Position numbers and translations under genes: made by a program. Below, piece after piece: positions 8,947 through 17,636 of a stretch of DNA of 64,000 bases. The stretch is from Bin5 sp965204705 (GTDB taxonomy: Bacteria; Chloroflexota; Anaerolineae; Caldilineales; Caldilineaceae): NCBI GenBank assembly GCA_965204705.1, contig OZ242006.1, positions 3,038,001 through 3,102,000 of the forward strand. The letters run 5' to 3'. The stretch's first letter is position 1. Every line of letters begins with the position of its first letter. Under the pieces are notes generated by a model. That model worked only from the letters and a program-made list of their open reading frames with translations, searched no databases and was not told the origin of the DNA.

Positions 8947-11661
8947 TTACGAGCGCAGTTTGCCGCCGGTCGCCCTTTCGACGGTGCGGATGATGCGCTG
9001 CCTGAGCCGGTTGACCTCTTTTTCCTTCAAGTTGTGCTCAAGGCTCTGGTAGGTTACGCGATAGGCCAAGGACTTGTAGCCTGCGGGCAACGACTCGCCT
9101 CGATAGATGTCAAAAAGCTCCATTGAAGTAAGTCTGGGGTCGCCGGAGCGGCCGCCTCCATCAACTATTGCATCGTGCAGGCGGCGCTGTGTAACTTCCT
9201 CCTGGACTACGAAGGCCAGGTCTTCGACAACGGGCGGGTAGACACTGATTGGGTCCATCTGAGAGAGCCGCCAACTGGGGCGAATCAGGAGTTCGAGGTT
9301 CAGCTCCGCCAGCACAACGCGTTCTCCTCCCAGACCAAAGGCATTGCGGACCTGCGGATGCAGCTCTCCGACGATTCCAAGATGCTCGTCCTGTAGAGAA
9401 ATGAGTGCGCAGCGGGGTCCGAACATTGTCTCGCTGTCGATGTCCCCGGCACCGCTTTCGGGATGTGCGCTGAACAGATAGCTACCCTGCGGGAAGCCGA
9501 GCCTTTCCAATAGCGTTTCAACTATTCCCTTTAGGTCAAAGAAATCGAACAGGTCTACTTCGGAACGGGACTGAGTTGAAGAAGGCCCGGTCGCATGCGG
9601 GTCGCGGGGACCGCGCAACGCGACACACAGCCTTCTTTGTTCTTCAGGAAGAATTGGGGCGGATCCTCCCCCGTTGGAAGGCCCGGTATGGGCCTGCTCT
9701 GGCCGGTAAGTGCGTCCGATTTCGAAGACGGCCATCCGTTCTGTGAAACGCAGGTTGTAAGCCAGGTTTTCCAAGGCGCTTACGATGAGGTTTCTTCTCA
9801 TCACGCGGCGCTCAGGGGAGAGGGGATTGGTCAAGGAGACGAAGTGATTGGCATCGACTGATCCATCCCCTGCCTCATCTTCTCCTTCCGGCGATCCGGC
9901 CGGCCCTGCGCCGGTCAACCTGGCGTGATTCTCCGGCGTAGTCAAGGTGTGATTCACAGTATCCTGCAGCCCGCAACCGATGAGGATATCTCGGATATTT
10001 TCCTCTGTCTCCAGGGAGGCGTTTCGCCGCTGAGGAGGTAAGACGGTATCGAGGAGCGATTCGGTGATCCGATCATAGCCGACAACACGGGCAACCTCTT
10101 CCGTGAGATCGGCGGGCAGGGAGACATCTAGCCGATGCCAGGGGACGGTTGCAGCGATCACGGGTTCATCTTCAGCAAGCGCCAGCCCGAATGCGGCCCT
10201 TTCAGAGGAGTCCGCTGGCAGTTCCGCCATCTCTTCAACGTTAAACTCCAGTCGCTGGAGGGCGGCGCCTATCTCTGACAGAGACAGGTCCATGCCAAGA
10301 AGCCGTTTCACGTCGCTCTGGGAGGTGAAGACCTTGATTTGGGGCTGTCGAACAGGGTAGGTATCGACAATTTCAGGAACGACTCGTCCCCCGGCAATCT
10401 GGCGCATGAGGTCGGCTGCGCGGCGCGCGGCCAGGTCGTTCAGCGATGCCGGTACGCCGCGGGTGAAACGGTGGCTGGCTTCGCTGTGCAGGCGAAGTGT
10501 CTGGGAGGTACGGCGGTTATTGATGCCGTCGAAAGTAGCCGATTCGAGCAGAATGTTACAGGTTTCTTCATGCACTTCCGTTTCGGCGCCACCCATTACG
10601 CCGGCGATGGCAACCGGGCCGGCCTTGTCGGCAATGACCAGCATGGAGGAATCCAGCTTGCGCTGCTGGCCGTCGAGTGTCTGCAGCGCCTCACCCTCCC
10701 CGGCGGTTCGCACGATGATTGTCGGCCTGTCGTCTCCGATGGTCCGGGCCCTGACGGTGAGGAGATCGTAGTCGAAGGCATGGAGGGGTTGGCCGGTCTC
10801 CAACATGACATAGTTTGTGATGTCGACGATGTTGTTGATGGGCCGCATTCCGGCGCTGGATAGCCGATTTTGCAGCCACTGCGGCGACTCACCCACCTTG
10901 ATGTCGCGGAGGAGGGTTCCAGTGAAACGCTGGCACAGTTCGGGGTCGTCGATTCGGGCTGCCACGTAGTCCGAGGCGCTGTCTTCACCGTGGGAAGCGT
11001 CGACATCTTCTGGAAGATGGAGCGCGCCGCCGGTCAGGGCCTGTACCTCTCTGGCGATGCCCCACATGGAAAGGCAGCGCGCCATGTCGGGAGTCAGATC
11101 GATTTCGAGGATTTCGTCGCCCAGATATTGGCGAAGGGGCTGCCCTACGGGCGCGTTATCAGGCAGCAGGAGAATGCCTTCGTGCTCCTCGCTGAGCCCG
11201 AGTTCCAGTTCCGAGCAGACCATTCCGCGCGACTCGACGCCGCGGATTTTTGCCTTTTTCAGCCTTTTGCGGGGGCGCGGCTGCTTGTCGCTATAGGCAT
11301 CGTTAAGGAGGGCGCCTTCGCGGGCAAACGCGACCTTCAATACGGTGAGGTCACCGGCGGACAACGAACGGTCCTTAAACTGGAATAGATTGGGCGCGCC
11401 GGTCACGACTCTCTGCAGGCTCTGATTCGCAGGTCCGCTGGAGGGGTCGTGGTCGACATCGACAAGCACTAAGCGGTCGGCATCGGGATGTGGTAGAACG
11501 GCCGCGATCTGGCCGACAACTATCTTGTCCTCTTCCCACCAGTCGCCTGTGTTTGTCAGGCTCGCCTCCTCCAGTCCGGCGAGCGTCAGGCGATCAGCCA
11601 GATCTGGGGTGGACAGAGGGATATCGACGTATTCCCGGAGCCAGGACAAAGGGACAAGCAT
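8947..11661 (-). CDS. pheT: Phenylalanine--tRNA ligase beta subunit
   Basis: Large subunit of the (alpha-beta)2 phenylalanyl-tRNA synthetase. At 904 residues it is about 100 longer than usual. N-terminal MLVPLSWLREYVDIPLS, an EMAP/tRNA-binding domain (VVGQIAAVLPHPDADRL), B3/B4 editing domain (ADKAGPVAIAGVMGG), B5 domain (PQIKVFTSQSDVKRLLG), core domain (GLQDTVNHTLTTPENH) and C-terminal FDX-ACB anticodon-binding domain (YPPVVEDLAFVVQEEV) appear in family order. The extra length comes from loops, for example around GSPEGEDEAGDGSVDANH. The catalytic alpha subunit gene pheS, normally directly upstream, is absent here; the upstream neighbour is a NUDIX gene. A separate promoter-like element lies in the gap before it. 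Confidence 0.95.
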   Translation of the reverse strand: MLVPLSWLREYVDIPLSTPDLADRLTLAGLEEASLTNTGDWWEEDKIVVGQIAAVLPHPDADRLVLVDVDHDPSSGPANQSLQRVVTGAPNLFQFKDRSLSAGDLTVLKVAFAREGALLNDAYSDKQPRPRKRLKKAKIRGVESRGMVCSELELGLSEEHEGILLLPDNAPVGQPLRQYLGDEILEIDLTPDMARCLSMWGIAREVQALTGGALHLPEDVDASHGEDSASDYVAARIDDPELCQRFTGTLLRDIKVGESPQWLQNRLSSAGMRPINNIVDITNYVMLETGQPLHAFDYDLLTVRARTIGDDRPTIIVRTAGEGEALQTLDGQQRKLDSSMLVIADKAGPVAIAGVMGGAETEVHEETCNILLESATFDGINNRRTSQTLRLHSEASHRFTRGVPASLNDLAARRAADLMRQIAGGRVVPEIVDTYPVRQPQIKVFTSQSDVKRLLGMDLSLSEIGAALQRLEFNVEEMAELPADSSERAAFGLALAEDEPVIAATVPWHRLDVSLPADLTEEVARVVGYDRITESLLDTVLPPQRRNASLETEENIRDILIGCGLQDTVNHTLTTPENHARLTGAGPAGSPEGEDEAGDGSVDANHFVSLTNPLSPERRVMRRNLIVSALENLAYNLRFTERMAVFEIGRTYRPEQAHTGPSNGGGSAPILPEEQRRLCVALRGPRDPHATGPSSTQSRSEVDLFDFFDLKGIVETLLERLGFPQGSYLFSAHPESGAGDIDSETMFGPRCALISLQDEHLGIVGELHPQVRNAFGLGGERVVLAELNLELLIRPSWRLSQMDPISVYPPVVEDLAFVVQEEVTQRRLHDAIVDGGGRSGDPRLTSMELFDIYRGESLPAGYKSLAYRVTYQSLEHNLKEKEVNRLRQRIIRTVERATGGKLRS

Positions 11662-11733
11662 AGTGAATTCTCAACTGGTGTGGCGGCATAGGGACAGAGC
11701 CGGCTGCCGGCGATGATTAACTGATTTCGGGTG

Positions 11734-11742
11734 ATTGTAGCA
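11734..11742 (-). promoter_or_regulatory. Candidate extended -10 promoter for pheT
   Basis: On the minus strand this reads TGCTACAAT, an extended -10 element, 72 bases before the pheT start and downstream of the NUDIX stop. No good -35 is seen. It would explain independent expression of pheT. Confidence 0.4.
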
Positions 11743-11768
11743 GAAGATTGTCTTAAGGCGCAGAATTG

Positions 11769-12392
11769 CTAGGCTGGCTGTCCACAATTCAGGGCACTGT
11801 GGACGACATCGTGGGCAAGAGAGCGCCAATACCCCCAACAATGGCGATGGGAATCCAGAGTTCGCAACTCTTGTGCGACGGTCCTCATTTGGTCGACGGG
11901 CACGGTTCGAAAGCCTGCGATCTCTTCCGTATCGCTGGGGCAAAGTTCCTCGCTCAGGCTTTGAAGATAGAAAACGTAGCTGGCGAAGGGGATGATCGAG
12001 TTTTCGTTTACGAAGTGGCAGTCCAGCACGCCAAGGAAACGACATAGTTGGACCTTCTGACCGGTCTCCTCGGCAATTTCCCGGTAGAGCGCGTCCTCGA
12101 TCGGTTCGCCGCGCTCGATGCGGCCCGTTGGCAGTCGATATATCGGCTTTTCGTAGCGGTGCTTTGTGTGTAACAGGATTTCGCCGCTGAGCTGGCGAAT
12201 GGCGAAAACCACCTCGCCTCTGAGGTCGGGGTTTTCACGCCCCCGATAGGCGCGCATGTAGTCGTCCGTCTCAATCTGATATTGGCGGCAAAGCGGCTGT
12301 CCGTATTTTCGGGCAAGGGCCCGGATTTCCGATTGGTCAATTCCGGGCGCTACAGTTGACTCTAGAGGCATGGCTGCACCATTAGTAAGCAA
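11769..12392 (-). CDS. NUDIX hydrolase, ADP-ribose pyrophosphatase-like
   Basis: Predicted nucleoside-diphosphate-X hydrolase. The Nudix box GRIERGEPIEDALYREIAEE followed by TG fits the consensus G-x5-E-x7-R-E-U-x-E-E-x-G, apart from a Gln at the last hydrophobic position. The preceding EVVFAIRQLSGEILLHTKHR and the proline-rich approach LPTGRIE fit the general NUDIX fold. The frame begins at a TTG (12392); an ATG seven codons later (12371) is equally possible, since neither has a strong ribosome-binding site. It lies upstream of pheT on the same strand. ADP-sugar hydrolysis is plausible but unproven. Confidence 0.82.
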   Translation of the reverse strand: MLTNGAAMPLESTVAPGIDQSEIRALARKYGQPLCRQYQIETDDYMRAYRGRENPDLRGEVVFAIRQLSGEILLHTKHRYEKPIYRLPTGRIERGEPIEDALYREIAEETGQKVQLCRFLGVLDCHFVNENSIIPFASYVFYLQSLSEELCPSDTEEIAGFRTVPVDQMRTVAQELRTLDSHRHCWGYWRSLAHDVVHSALNCGQPA

Positions 12393-12466
12393 AAGTGGGA
12401 CTTCCCAAGTTTTTCTTGTGAGTAACAGTGAATTGTTTGGCTAAGGCATGACGTCCAGCGGCTACG

Positions 12467-13075
12467 TCAGTTGTCGTCGAGGTCTTCTGCGATTAGGGAC
12501 TGGGCCTCGGCAGGATCCAGGATAATCCCTCCGCCCTCCGCTCCACCTGGCACGCCAATCCCGGATTCATTCAGTTGCGGTGCCGAAGACAGACTCTCGA
12601 GACCTTGTCGTAACTTCAGCCTGCTCTGTTGCAGACCTTCAACTTCCACAAGTTGCAGTCCGTAACGATTTTCGGGATGGAGCAATGTGTCTATGAGGTC
12701 CAGCCCGATCTGTTGACCCAAATCCCGGCTGCTGTAAAAGGATTTCCAGGGTGCATGAGCGATGCGAAGAAACTCTCGACCAGCCTGCGTGCGCATTCCC
12801 TGGAGTTTGAAGGGAATGATGGTTCTTTCAAGGCGAATAGCAAGCTGCCATTCGGCGCCGAAAGGTGCGGTGATGTCCCTGCCGAGGAGGAAGTAGATTC
12901 TGTCGACGTTGCTGATCAGTTCAAAGAGGGTATCGTAGTCAACCCCCGCGGCGGGGGTACGGCGGATTTCGGCGCCCACCTGTACCGGCAGCTCAGCCAA
13001 AGTGCGCCCGACGAGCGCTCTTTCCTGTTCCAGGTCTTTGGTTGCACTGACGAAGATGCGCAGTTTCTCTGCCAT
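12467..13075 (-). CDS. DUF4062-like (TIR-fold) domain protein
   Basis: 202-residue protein whose N-terminus, LRIFVSATKDLEQERALVG, matches the start of the DUF4062 family (a TIR-like Rossmannoid fold: FVSSTxxDLxxER). A second conserved stretch, ISNVDRIYFLLGRDITAPFG then EWQLAIRLE, fits the later strand/helix of TIR-like domains. The C-terminal 50 residues are low in conservation and acidic. In other bacteria DUF4062 modules are fused to NTPase or repeat domains in signalling and defence proteins; here the domain stands alone. The ATG has no clear ribosome-binding site, but an in-frame stop three codons upstream rules out a longer form. The function is unknown. Confidence 0.65.
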   Translation of the reverse strand: MAEKLRIFVSATKDLEQERALVGRTLAELPVQVGAEIRRTPAAGVDYDTLFELISNVDRIYFLLGRDITAPFGAEWQLAIRLERTIIPFKLQGMRTQAGREFLRIAHAPWKSFYSSRDLGQQIGLDLIDTLLHPENRYGLQLVEVEGLQQSRLKLRQGLESLSSAPQLNESGIGVPGGAEGGGIILDPAEAQSLIAEDLDDN

Positions 13076-13448
13076 AACAGACTAACTGAAACGTGAGAGG
13101 ATCCCGAGGAGTAAGATTTCCGTCTGTCGCGATTCATGCGAATCGTTACAGCGATATTTAACATGATCAGGCGCGAAAACGCCAAAAACGCCAGTCATTG
13201 TCAAAAGAGCTACTTAATGCTGAAGAGTTAGCAACCGGCCCGTCTGCGGAGTGCGTGAACAGGGCTTAGGGCACTGGGGCGCTCGGTGTTCAAAGACTGT
13301 GTCGACAGAATGAGGACATGAGTTAAGTGGAGAGAGGCGGACGTTACGTACTCTCAGCTGCAGCCTGCAAGTTCGGGAACTGACTAGGGCCTAGTTAGCT
13401 CCTGGACTGTGACAGGGCGAACTAAAACGGGGACGGGATAGGTGGCAC
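13076..13448. other. Intergenic region, 373 bp
   Basis: Separates the DUF4062-like gene from gmd, both on the minus strand. I see no gene, no strong promoter and only a short near-palindrome ACTAGG-G-CCTAGT near 13384-13396. Confidence 0.5.
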
Positions 13449-14438
13449 TCAAGCCGAGGAGGCGGCATCTCTTTTCAGCTGCCGCTCCCAGTATTCGAGG
13501 TCTGAGTCGACCATAAGGTGGGCCAGCTCTCCGAAGGAGACGGTCGGCTCCCAGCCTAGCTGGCGGCCGGCCTTGGAGGCGTCGCCGACGAGCAGGTCGA
13601 CTTCTGCCGGGCGGTAAAAACTGTCATCCTGAACGACGAACTCCCGCCAGTCCAGATCGACATGGCTGAATGACTCCTCCAGGAACTCGCGTACACTGTG
13701 GGTTTCACCGGTGGCGACCACGTAGTCTTCGGGGCTATCCTGTTGGAGCATAAGCCACATCGCGCGCACGTAGTCGGGCGCGTAGCCCCAGTCGCGGCGC
13801 GAATCCAGGTTGCCCAGGCGCAGTTCATTGCTCAGGCCGAGTTTGATGCGGGCGACCCCGTTCGTGATCTTGTGGGTGACGAATTCGAGGCCGCGGCGTG
13901 GGCTCTCGTGGTTGAAGAGAATACCGGAACAGGCGTAGATGTCGTAGCTCTCCCGGTAGTTGACCGTGATCCAGTGGCCGTAGACTTTGGCCACGCCATA
14001 CGGGCTGCGTGGATAGAACGGCGTGCGTTCGGATTGGGGGACTTCGCGGACTTTACCGAACATTTCACTGCTGCTGGCCTGGTAGAAGCGGATGCTGGGA
14101 TCGACGATGCGGACGGCGTCGAGAAGGCGGGTTACACCAAGCGCGGTGAATTCTCCGGTCAGGACAGGCTGTGAAAAGCTGGTGGGAACAAAGCTCTGAG
14201 CGGCAAGATTGTAGACTTCGTCCGGACGGTATTCCTGCAGGATGCTGATCAGGCTCAGCTGATCGAGCAGATCTCCCTGGGCGATCTCGATATCGTCCTG
14301 GATGTGCCTGATGCGGTCGAAGTTTATGGTGCTCGTCCGGCGCACCATTCCTATTACTTTATAGCCTTGTTTGAGAAGAAGCTCGGCCAGGTAACTTCCA
14401 TCCTGTCCGGTAACTCCGGTAATCAGTGCGGTGGGCAT
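13449..14438 (-). CDS. gmd: GDP-mannose 4,6-dehydratase
   Basis: Converts GDP-D-mannose to GDP-4-dehydro-6-deoxy-D-mannose with a tightly bound NADP(H); cytoplasmic. 329 residues, extended short-chain dehydrogenase fold. Visible are the nucleotide-binding GVTGQDGSYLAE (residues 8-19), the RRTST loop, YNLAAQSFVPTSF, the SSSEMFG catalytic Ser/Thr region and the YGVAK tyrosine/lysine pair. LFNHESPRRG and RDWGYAPDYVRAMWLML are specific for GMDs. An AGGAG site precedes the ATG. It lies 131 bases downstream of a reductase gene (rmd-like), the next enzyme toward GDP-D-rhamnose. The product probably feeds a cell-surface polysaccharide or glycan. Confidence 0.95.
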   Translation of the reverse strand: MPTALITGVTGQDGSYLAELLLKQGYKVIGMVRRTSTINFDRIRHIQDDIEIAQGDLLDQLSLISILQEYRPDEVYNLAAQSFVPTSFSQPVLTGEFTALGVTRLLDAVRIVDPSIRFYQASSSEMFGKVREVPQSERTPFYPRSPYGVAKVYGHWITVNYRESYDIYACSGILFNHESPRRGLEFVTHKITNGVARIKLGLSNELRLGNLDSRRDWGYAPDYVRAMWLMLQQDSPEDYVVATGETHSVREFLEESFSHVDLDWREFVVQDDSFYRPAEVDLLVGDASKAGRQLGWEPTVSFGELAHLMVDSDLEYWERQLKRDAASSA

Positions 14439-14569
14439 GAATTCAACTCCTAGAGCGAACTGCTCGGCATTTGGGAAGCCAGGCAGCGGGCCAGCGAACG
14501 AAGTGAAAGAGATTTTTGTGTGGTGCGACCGATGTCCAGACGGCAGTAAAGGTCAGCACGGGAATGGTA

Positions 14570-15565
14570 TCATGAATCACGGCAGGGGGTAGGATCTGCA
14601 GACGGGGGGTCTGTGGACGCCCTCCAGTAATCGAGGACAGCCTTCAGACTATCGCGCGTGGAGATGCTCGGTGCCCAGCCGGTCTTCTTGGAAAACTTTC
14701 GCGGATCGCAGACGAAACGAGAGACATCGCTCGGCCGCAGGCGTGCTGGATCCTGTTCTACCGAGATTTCAATTGTGCTGAGTTTGAGGAGGACGTTCAG
14801 CAGTTCCCGGACCGGGATCGATGATCCGCTGCCTATGTTGTAGACCTCGCCCGGCTCTCCGTGCTGAAGTGCAAGCCAATAAGCGCTGACCATATCTCTG
14901 ACGTCGGTGTAGTCGCGTTCCGCTTCCAGATTTCCAACCTTGAGGACCGGTTGCTGCATTCCTGCTTCGATTTCGGCGATTTGACGCGCAAAGGCGCTGG
15001 CGACAAAGCTGTCGGACTGTCCCGGCCCGATATGGTTGAAGCTGCGAACACGGACTGTTGACAATCCATAATTGTACCAGTACTGCTGCGCCATCAGATC
15101 CTGGGCGACCTTGCTTATACCGTACGGGGAGTTGGGTCGCAGAGGTGTCGATTCATCGAGGGGAAGGTCTTCGGGCTCGATGAGTCCGTAAACTTCTGAG
15201 GAGGCCACGACGAGAACGCGCGCATCGGGGGTGTGGCGCCGCAGTGCTTCCAGCAAGTTCAACTGGCAGCCGATGTTCAACTCATAGACGGCCCAGGGCT
15301 GGTCCCAGCTGGCTCGGACGTCGCTCCAGGCGGCGAGATGGAAGACGAAGTCCGGTTTTACATCAGCGACGACCTGGTCAATCCAGGAGGGATTGCGGAG
15401 GTCTCCTTTGTGAAGGTGGAGTTGATCGCGCAGTTCTTGAATTCGACTGTCGGCTCGATGGATCGTTCCGTGGAGTTCCAGGGATGACCCGGAACCAGAG
15501 GACAGGAGGTGATTGGCAAGAACTGAACCGACGAATCCGGAAATTCCGGTGATCAATACGCGCAC
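14570..15565 (-). CDS. rmd: GDP-6-deoxy-D-mannose reductase-like NDP-sugar reductase
   Basis: Short-chain dehydrogenase/epimerase family protein of 331 residues with GISGFVGSVLANHLL at the N-terminus, the catalytic SSEVYG and YGISK motifs, and the FNHIGPGQ segment typical of Rmd-type reductases. These reduce the 4-keto sugar made by Gmd to GDP-D-rhamnose. The adjacent gmd gene on the same strand supports this over a UDP-glucose epimerase role. The GTG start has AGGAAAGG upstream. A strong extended -10 (TGCTATAAT) lies just before it. The exact stereochemistry (D-rhamnose or another 6-deoxyhexose) cannot be told from sequence alone. Confidence 0.82.
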   Translation of the reverse strand: MRVLITGISGFVGSVLANHLLSSGSGSSLELHGTIHRADSRIQELRDQLHLHKGDLRNPSWIDQVVADVKPDFVFHLAAWSDVRASWDQPWAVYELNIGCQLNLLEALRRHTPDARVLVVASSEVYGLIEPEDLPLDESTPLRPNSPYGISKVAQDLMAQQYWYNYGLSTVRVRSFNHIGPGQSDSFVASAFARQIAEIEAGMQQPVLKVGNLEAERDYTDVRDMVSAYWLALQHGEPGEVYNIGSGSSIPVRELLNVLLKLSTIEISVEQDPARLRPSDVSRFVCDPRKFSKKTGWAPSISTRDSLKAVLDYWRASTDPPSADPTPCRDS

Positions 15566-15590
15566 GAAGGATGCCTTTCCTGGAAGCGCA

Positions 15591-15599
15591 ATTATAGCA
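15591..15599 (-). promoter_or_regulatory. Extended -10 promoter for rmd-gmd
   Basis: Minus strand reads TGCTATAAT, a perfect TATAAT with the TGn extension, about 26 bases before the rmd start codon. The -35 region is poor, as is common for extended -10 promoters. Confidence 0.55.
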
Positions 15600-15692
15600 G
15601 ACTTTTGCGTTGCGGTGCGAACAGAAGCAGGTCAAGGGCTCTTCCTCTGTCCACGGTAGGCCTCGGGGAGAAAGGCGCGAATTTCACGGGAA

Positions 15693-15722
15693 TTCATATT
15701 TAAGTAATCAGAGTGATATACT
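15693..15722 (+). promoter_or_regulatory. Candidate promoter for mltG
   Basis: TTCATA (15693-15698), 18-base spacer, TATACT (15717-15722), with a TG extension at 15714-15715. Transcription would begin near 15729, inside the long open frame that starts at 15610, which argues that translation starts later, near 15772. Confidence 0.45.
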
Positions 15723-15771
15723 CAGAAACCAAGGGCTGGTCCAAAGACAGGCACGAACAGGTTTGAAGAGA

Positions 15772-16977
15772 ATGCGAAATCGCCAGACTCGGTTCAGCAA
15801 GTTTGTGCGCAGGGGGGACAAGAAGCAAGGGGTTTCGCGTACTTGCTTCCTGCTCGCTCTGGTTGTTATGCTGATCGGTTGCACTCGGGAGGAGATGCTG
15901 TACGACCACCTTGACGCCAATAGATCTGCTCTTTTCGTCGCTGCGTCCAGGGACGACCAGGTCATTGCATTTGAGATTAAGGTGGGTACCCCGGCGCGTA
16001 GCATTTCCGAGAATCTGGTGTCGGCCGGCCTGATTCACGACGCAGAACTGTTTGAGGCCTACGTAAGGTCGATAGGTAGGGCGCAGGAGTTGAAGGCTGG
16101 GACCTTCCTATTGCGGGCGAGCATGACGCCGGTGGAGATTGCCGAAGCGCTTTTGGACGAGCATGCCGCCGGGGTCTCGGTCACGATACGGGAAGGCTGG
16201 CGATTGGAGCAGGTGGCCGATGCCTTGGGGCGAGACGGAATTGTATCGGGAGAGGCGTACCGCAGCTCAGCGGAGACGCCGGATATCGGCGCGCTGGAGC
16301 GGATTGAAACTTCACAATCGGTCGCAGCCCCAAGTGTTGATCCCCCGGCTTGCTGTAGGGTCGAAAATGGTCGTTGGCCGTTCTTAGAGGAGTTGCCGCA
16401 GGACGCGAGTCTGGAGGGATTCTTGTTTCCCGCTACCTATCAGCTGCCCGCCGTCGAGCCAACAGCCGTCGAACTGATAGTGCGTCAATTGGATGCCTTC
16501 GGGGACAGGATGTGGCCAATATACCAGCAGGCGATAGCAGATGGACGTAATCCACCTGATCTTTACAGAGCGTTGATCATGGCCAGCATCGTCGAAAGGG
16601 AGGCGGTCGTGGCCGAGGAACGGCCAACCATTGCCGGAGTCTTGCTCAATCGGTTGAATAACGGCATGTTGCTTGAGATTGACGCAACGGTGCAGTATGC
16701 GATGGGGTACCAGCCGGAGAGCGATCAGTGGTGGAAGACGCCGGTGTTTTTGGAGGAGTACCAGGGCGTCCACAGTCCGTACAACACTTACCTGCACAGG
16801 GATCTGCCACCTGGTCCGATTGCGAGTCCAGGTGAGGACTCTTTCCGGGCCGTGCTGTACCCTGAGCAGCATGGCTACTTCTATTACGTGGCGACAGGTG
16901 ACGGCAGTGGTGCGCACGTCTTTGCACAGACGTATTCAGAGCATTTGGTGAATGTCCAGCAGTATCTGAATCGGTAG
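15772..16977 (+). CDS. mltG: Endolytic peptidoglycan transglycosylase MltG (YceG-like)
   Basis: Membrane-anchored lytic transglycosylase that cleaves nascent glycan strands and limits their length. About 401 residues from the ATG at 15772. A hydrophobic segment ending in LIGC suggests a lipoprotein anchor, unusual because many MltGs have a plain transmembrane helix. A LysM-like subdomain (FEIKVGTPARSISENLVSAG) precedes the catalytic YceG domain: LEGFLFPATYQLP, the I-V-E-R-E signature at 273-277 with the catalytic glutamate, AGVLLNRLNNGMLLEID and SPYNTYLHRDLPPGPI. The frame is open to 15610, but a promoter-like element at 15693-15722 favours the shorter form; the ribosome-binding site is weak either way. 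It stands alone on this strand. Confidence 0.88.
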   Translation: MRNRQTRFSKFVRRGDKKQGVSRTCFLLALVVMLIGCTREEMLYDHLDANRSALFVAASRDDQVIAFEIKVGTPARSISENLVSAGLIHDAELFEAYVRSIGRAQELKAGTFLLRASMTPVEIAEALLDEHAAGVSVTIREGWRLEQVADALGRDGIVSGEAYRSSAETPDIGALERIETSQSVAAPSVDPPACCRVENGRWPFLEELPQDASLEGFLFPATYQLPAVEPTAVELIVRQLDAFGDRMWPIYQQAIADGRNPPDLYRALIMASIVEREAVVAEERPTIAGVLLNRLNNGMLLEIDATVQYAMGYQPESDQWWKTPVFLEEYQGVHSPYNTYLHRDLPPGPIASPGEDSFRAVLYPEQHGYFYYVATGDGSGAHVFAQTYSEHLVNVQQYLNR

Positions 16978-17153
16978 GTTTGTCAAGCCAGGCAACATCC
17001 CCAATAGGTGCTCTGGGAAGGGCCATCCCAGCACAGACACAACATACAATTGGGCGGGGGCGCTTCGGAGCCGGCAGAATGCAGAAATCCGGATACCGGC
17101 CAGGATTGACTGTGTGGATCGTCAATTGAAGTACAGTCATCGGGCATCAATCG

Positions 17154-17161
17154 CTGAGGCC
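17154..17161. repeat. Left 8-bp direct repeat (possible target-site duplication)
   Basis: CTGAGGCC. The same 8 bases occur at 17502-17509. Each lies exactly four bases outside the terminal inverted repeat of the MITE-like element between them. Confidence 0.5.
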
Positions 17162-17165
17162 GGGT

Positions 17166-17497
17166 GCAGTCCAATTATGGGGTGAGAGTGGGCAGGCACA
17201 AGGCCTGCCCCTACCGTGGTCACGGCGGACGGCTTCGCGGCACGACGTGGGTGGGCGACCGGCGGCACAGACAGCACGCCGGCGACGCGGCGCCAACGTG
17301 GCATGGTGTAGGGGGGCGTTGCGGGGGGAGTCCCCCCGCACAAGGGAGGGCCGAAGGCCCGACCGCCCAACTGCAGTGGACAGTGATCAGTGGACAGTGA
17401 TCAGAGGCGACGGCACTTGCCCTGCTTGGGGACGCGAATTGGCTTTAGCTTAGTCGTTTCCAGAGTTATACGAAATATCACCCGCAATCCGGACTGC
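17166..17497. mobile_element. MITE-like repeat element, copy A (332 bp)
   Basis: Non-coding element present twice in the window in the same orientation (copy B at 58715-59047). It starts GCAGTCC and ends GGACTGC. The outer 20 bases of each end are inverted repeats matching at about 14 of 20 positions. Internal blocks are identical in both copies: about 53 bases around ACGCCGGCGACGCGGCGCCA, 36 bases beginning TCCCCCCGCACAAGGG, and 25 bases beginning GGGGACGCGAATTGGC. It contains hairpins: GGGCAGGC-ACAAG-GCCTGCCC (17190-17210), GCGGGGGGA/TCCCCCCGC, and GGGCC-GAA-GGCCC. Flanking 8-bp direct repeats support transposition. Open frames inside it are by-products of its G+C content. No transposase is present. 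Confidence 0.72.
17377..17404. repeat. Tandem 14-bp repeat inside MITE-like copy A
   Basis: TGGACAGTGATCAG occurs twice head to tail (17377-17390 and 17391-17404). The corresponding stretch of copy B (from about 58925) is degenerate. Confidence 0.8.
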
Positions 17498-17501
17498 ATG
17501 T

Positions 17502-17509
17502 CTGAGGCC
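17502..17509. repeat. Right 8-bp direct repeat (possible target-site duplication)
   Basis: CTGAGGCC, matching 17154-17161 on the other side of the element. Confidence 0.5.
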
Positions 17510-17516
17510 CAAACAG

Positions 17517-17545
17517 TTGACACCGGTTGTCGGTTTCTCTAGAAT
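17517..17545 (+). promoter_or_regulatory. Promoter of tRNA-Leu
   Basis: Consensus -35 TTGACA (17517-17522), 17-base spacer and TAGAAT -10 (17540-17545). The mature tRNA begins eight bases after the -10, so the 5' leader must be only a few bases long. The same TTGACA/TAGAAT pair is used by arsR. Confidence 0.8.
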
Positions 17546-17553
17546 GGACTAGC

Positions 17554-17636
<83 letters not shown>

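Noticed and set aside
17137..17400. Open frames on both strands inside MITE-like copy A, with similar frames in copy B (58653-58943)
   Set aside because: The frames match only because the DNA repeats. Their composition (Arg, Pro, Gly, Ala) follows G+C content, and there is no ribosome-binding site or known domain.
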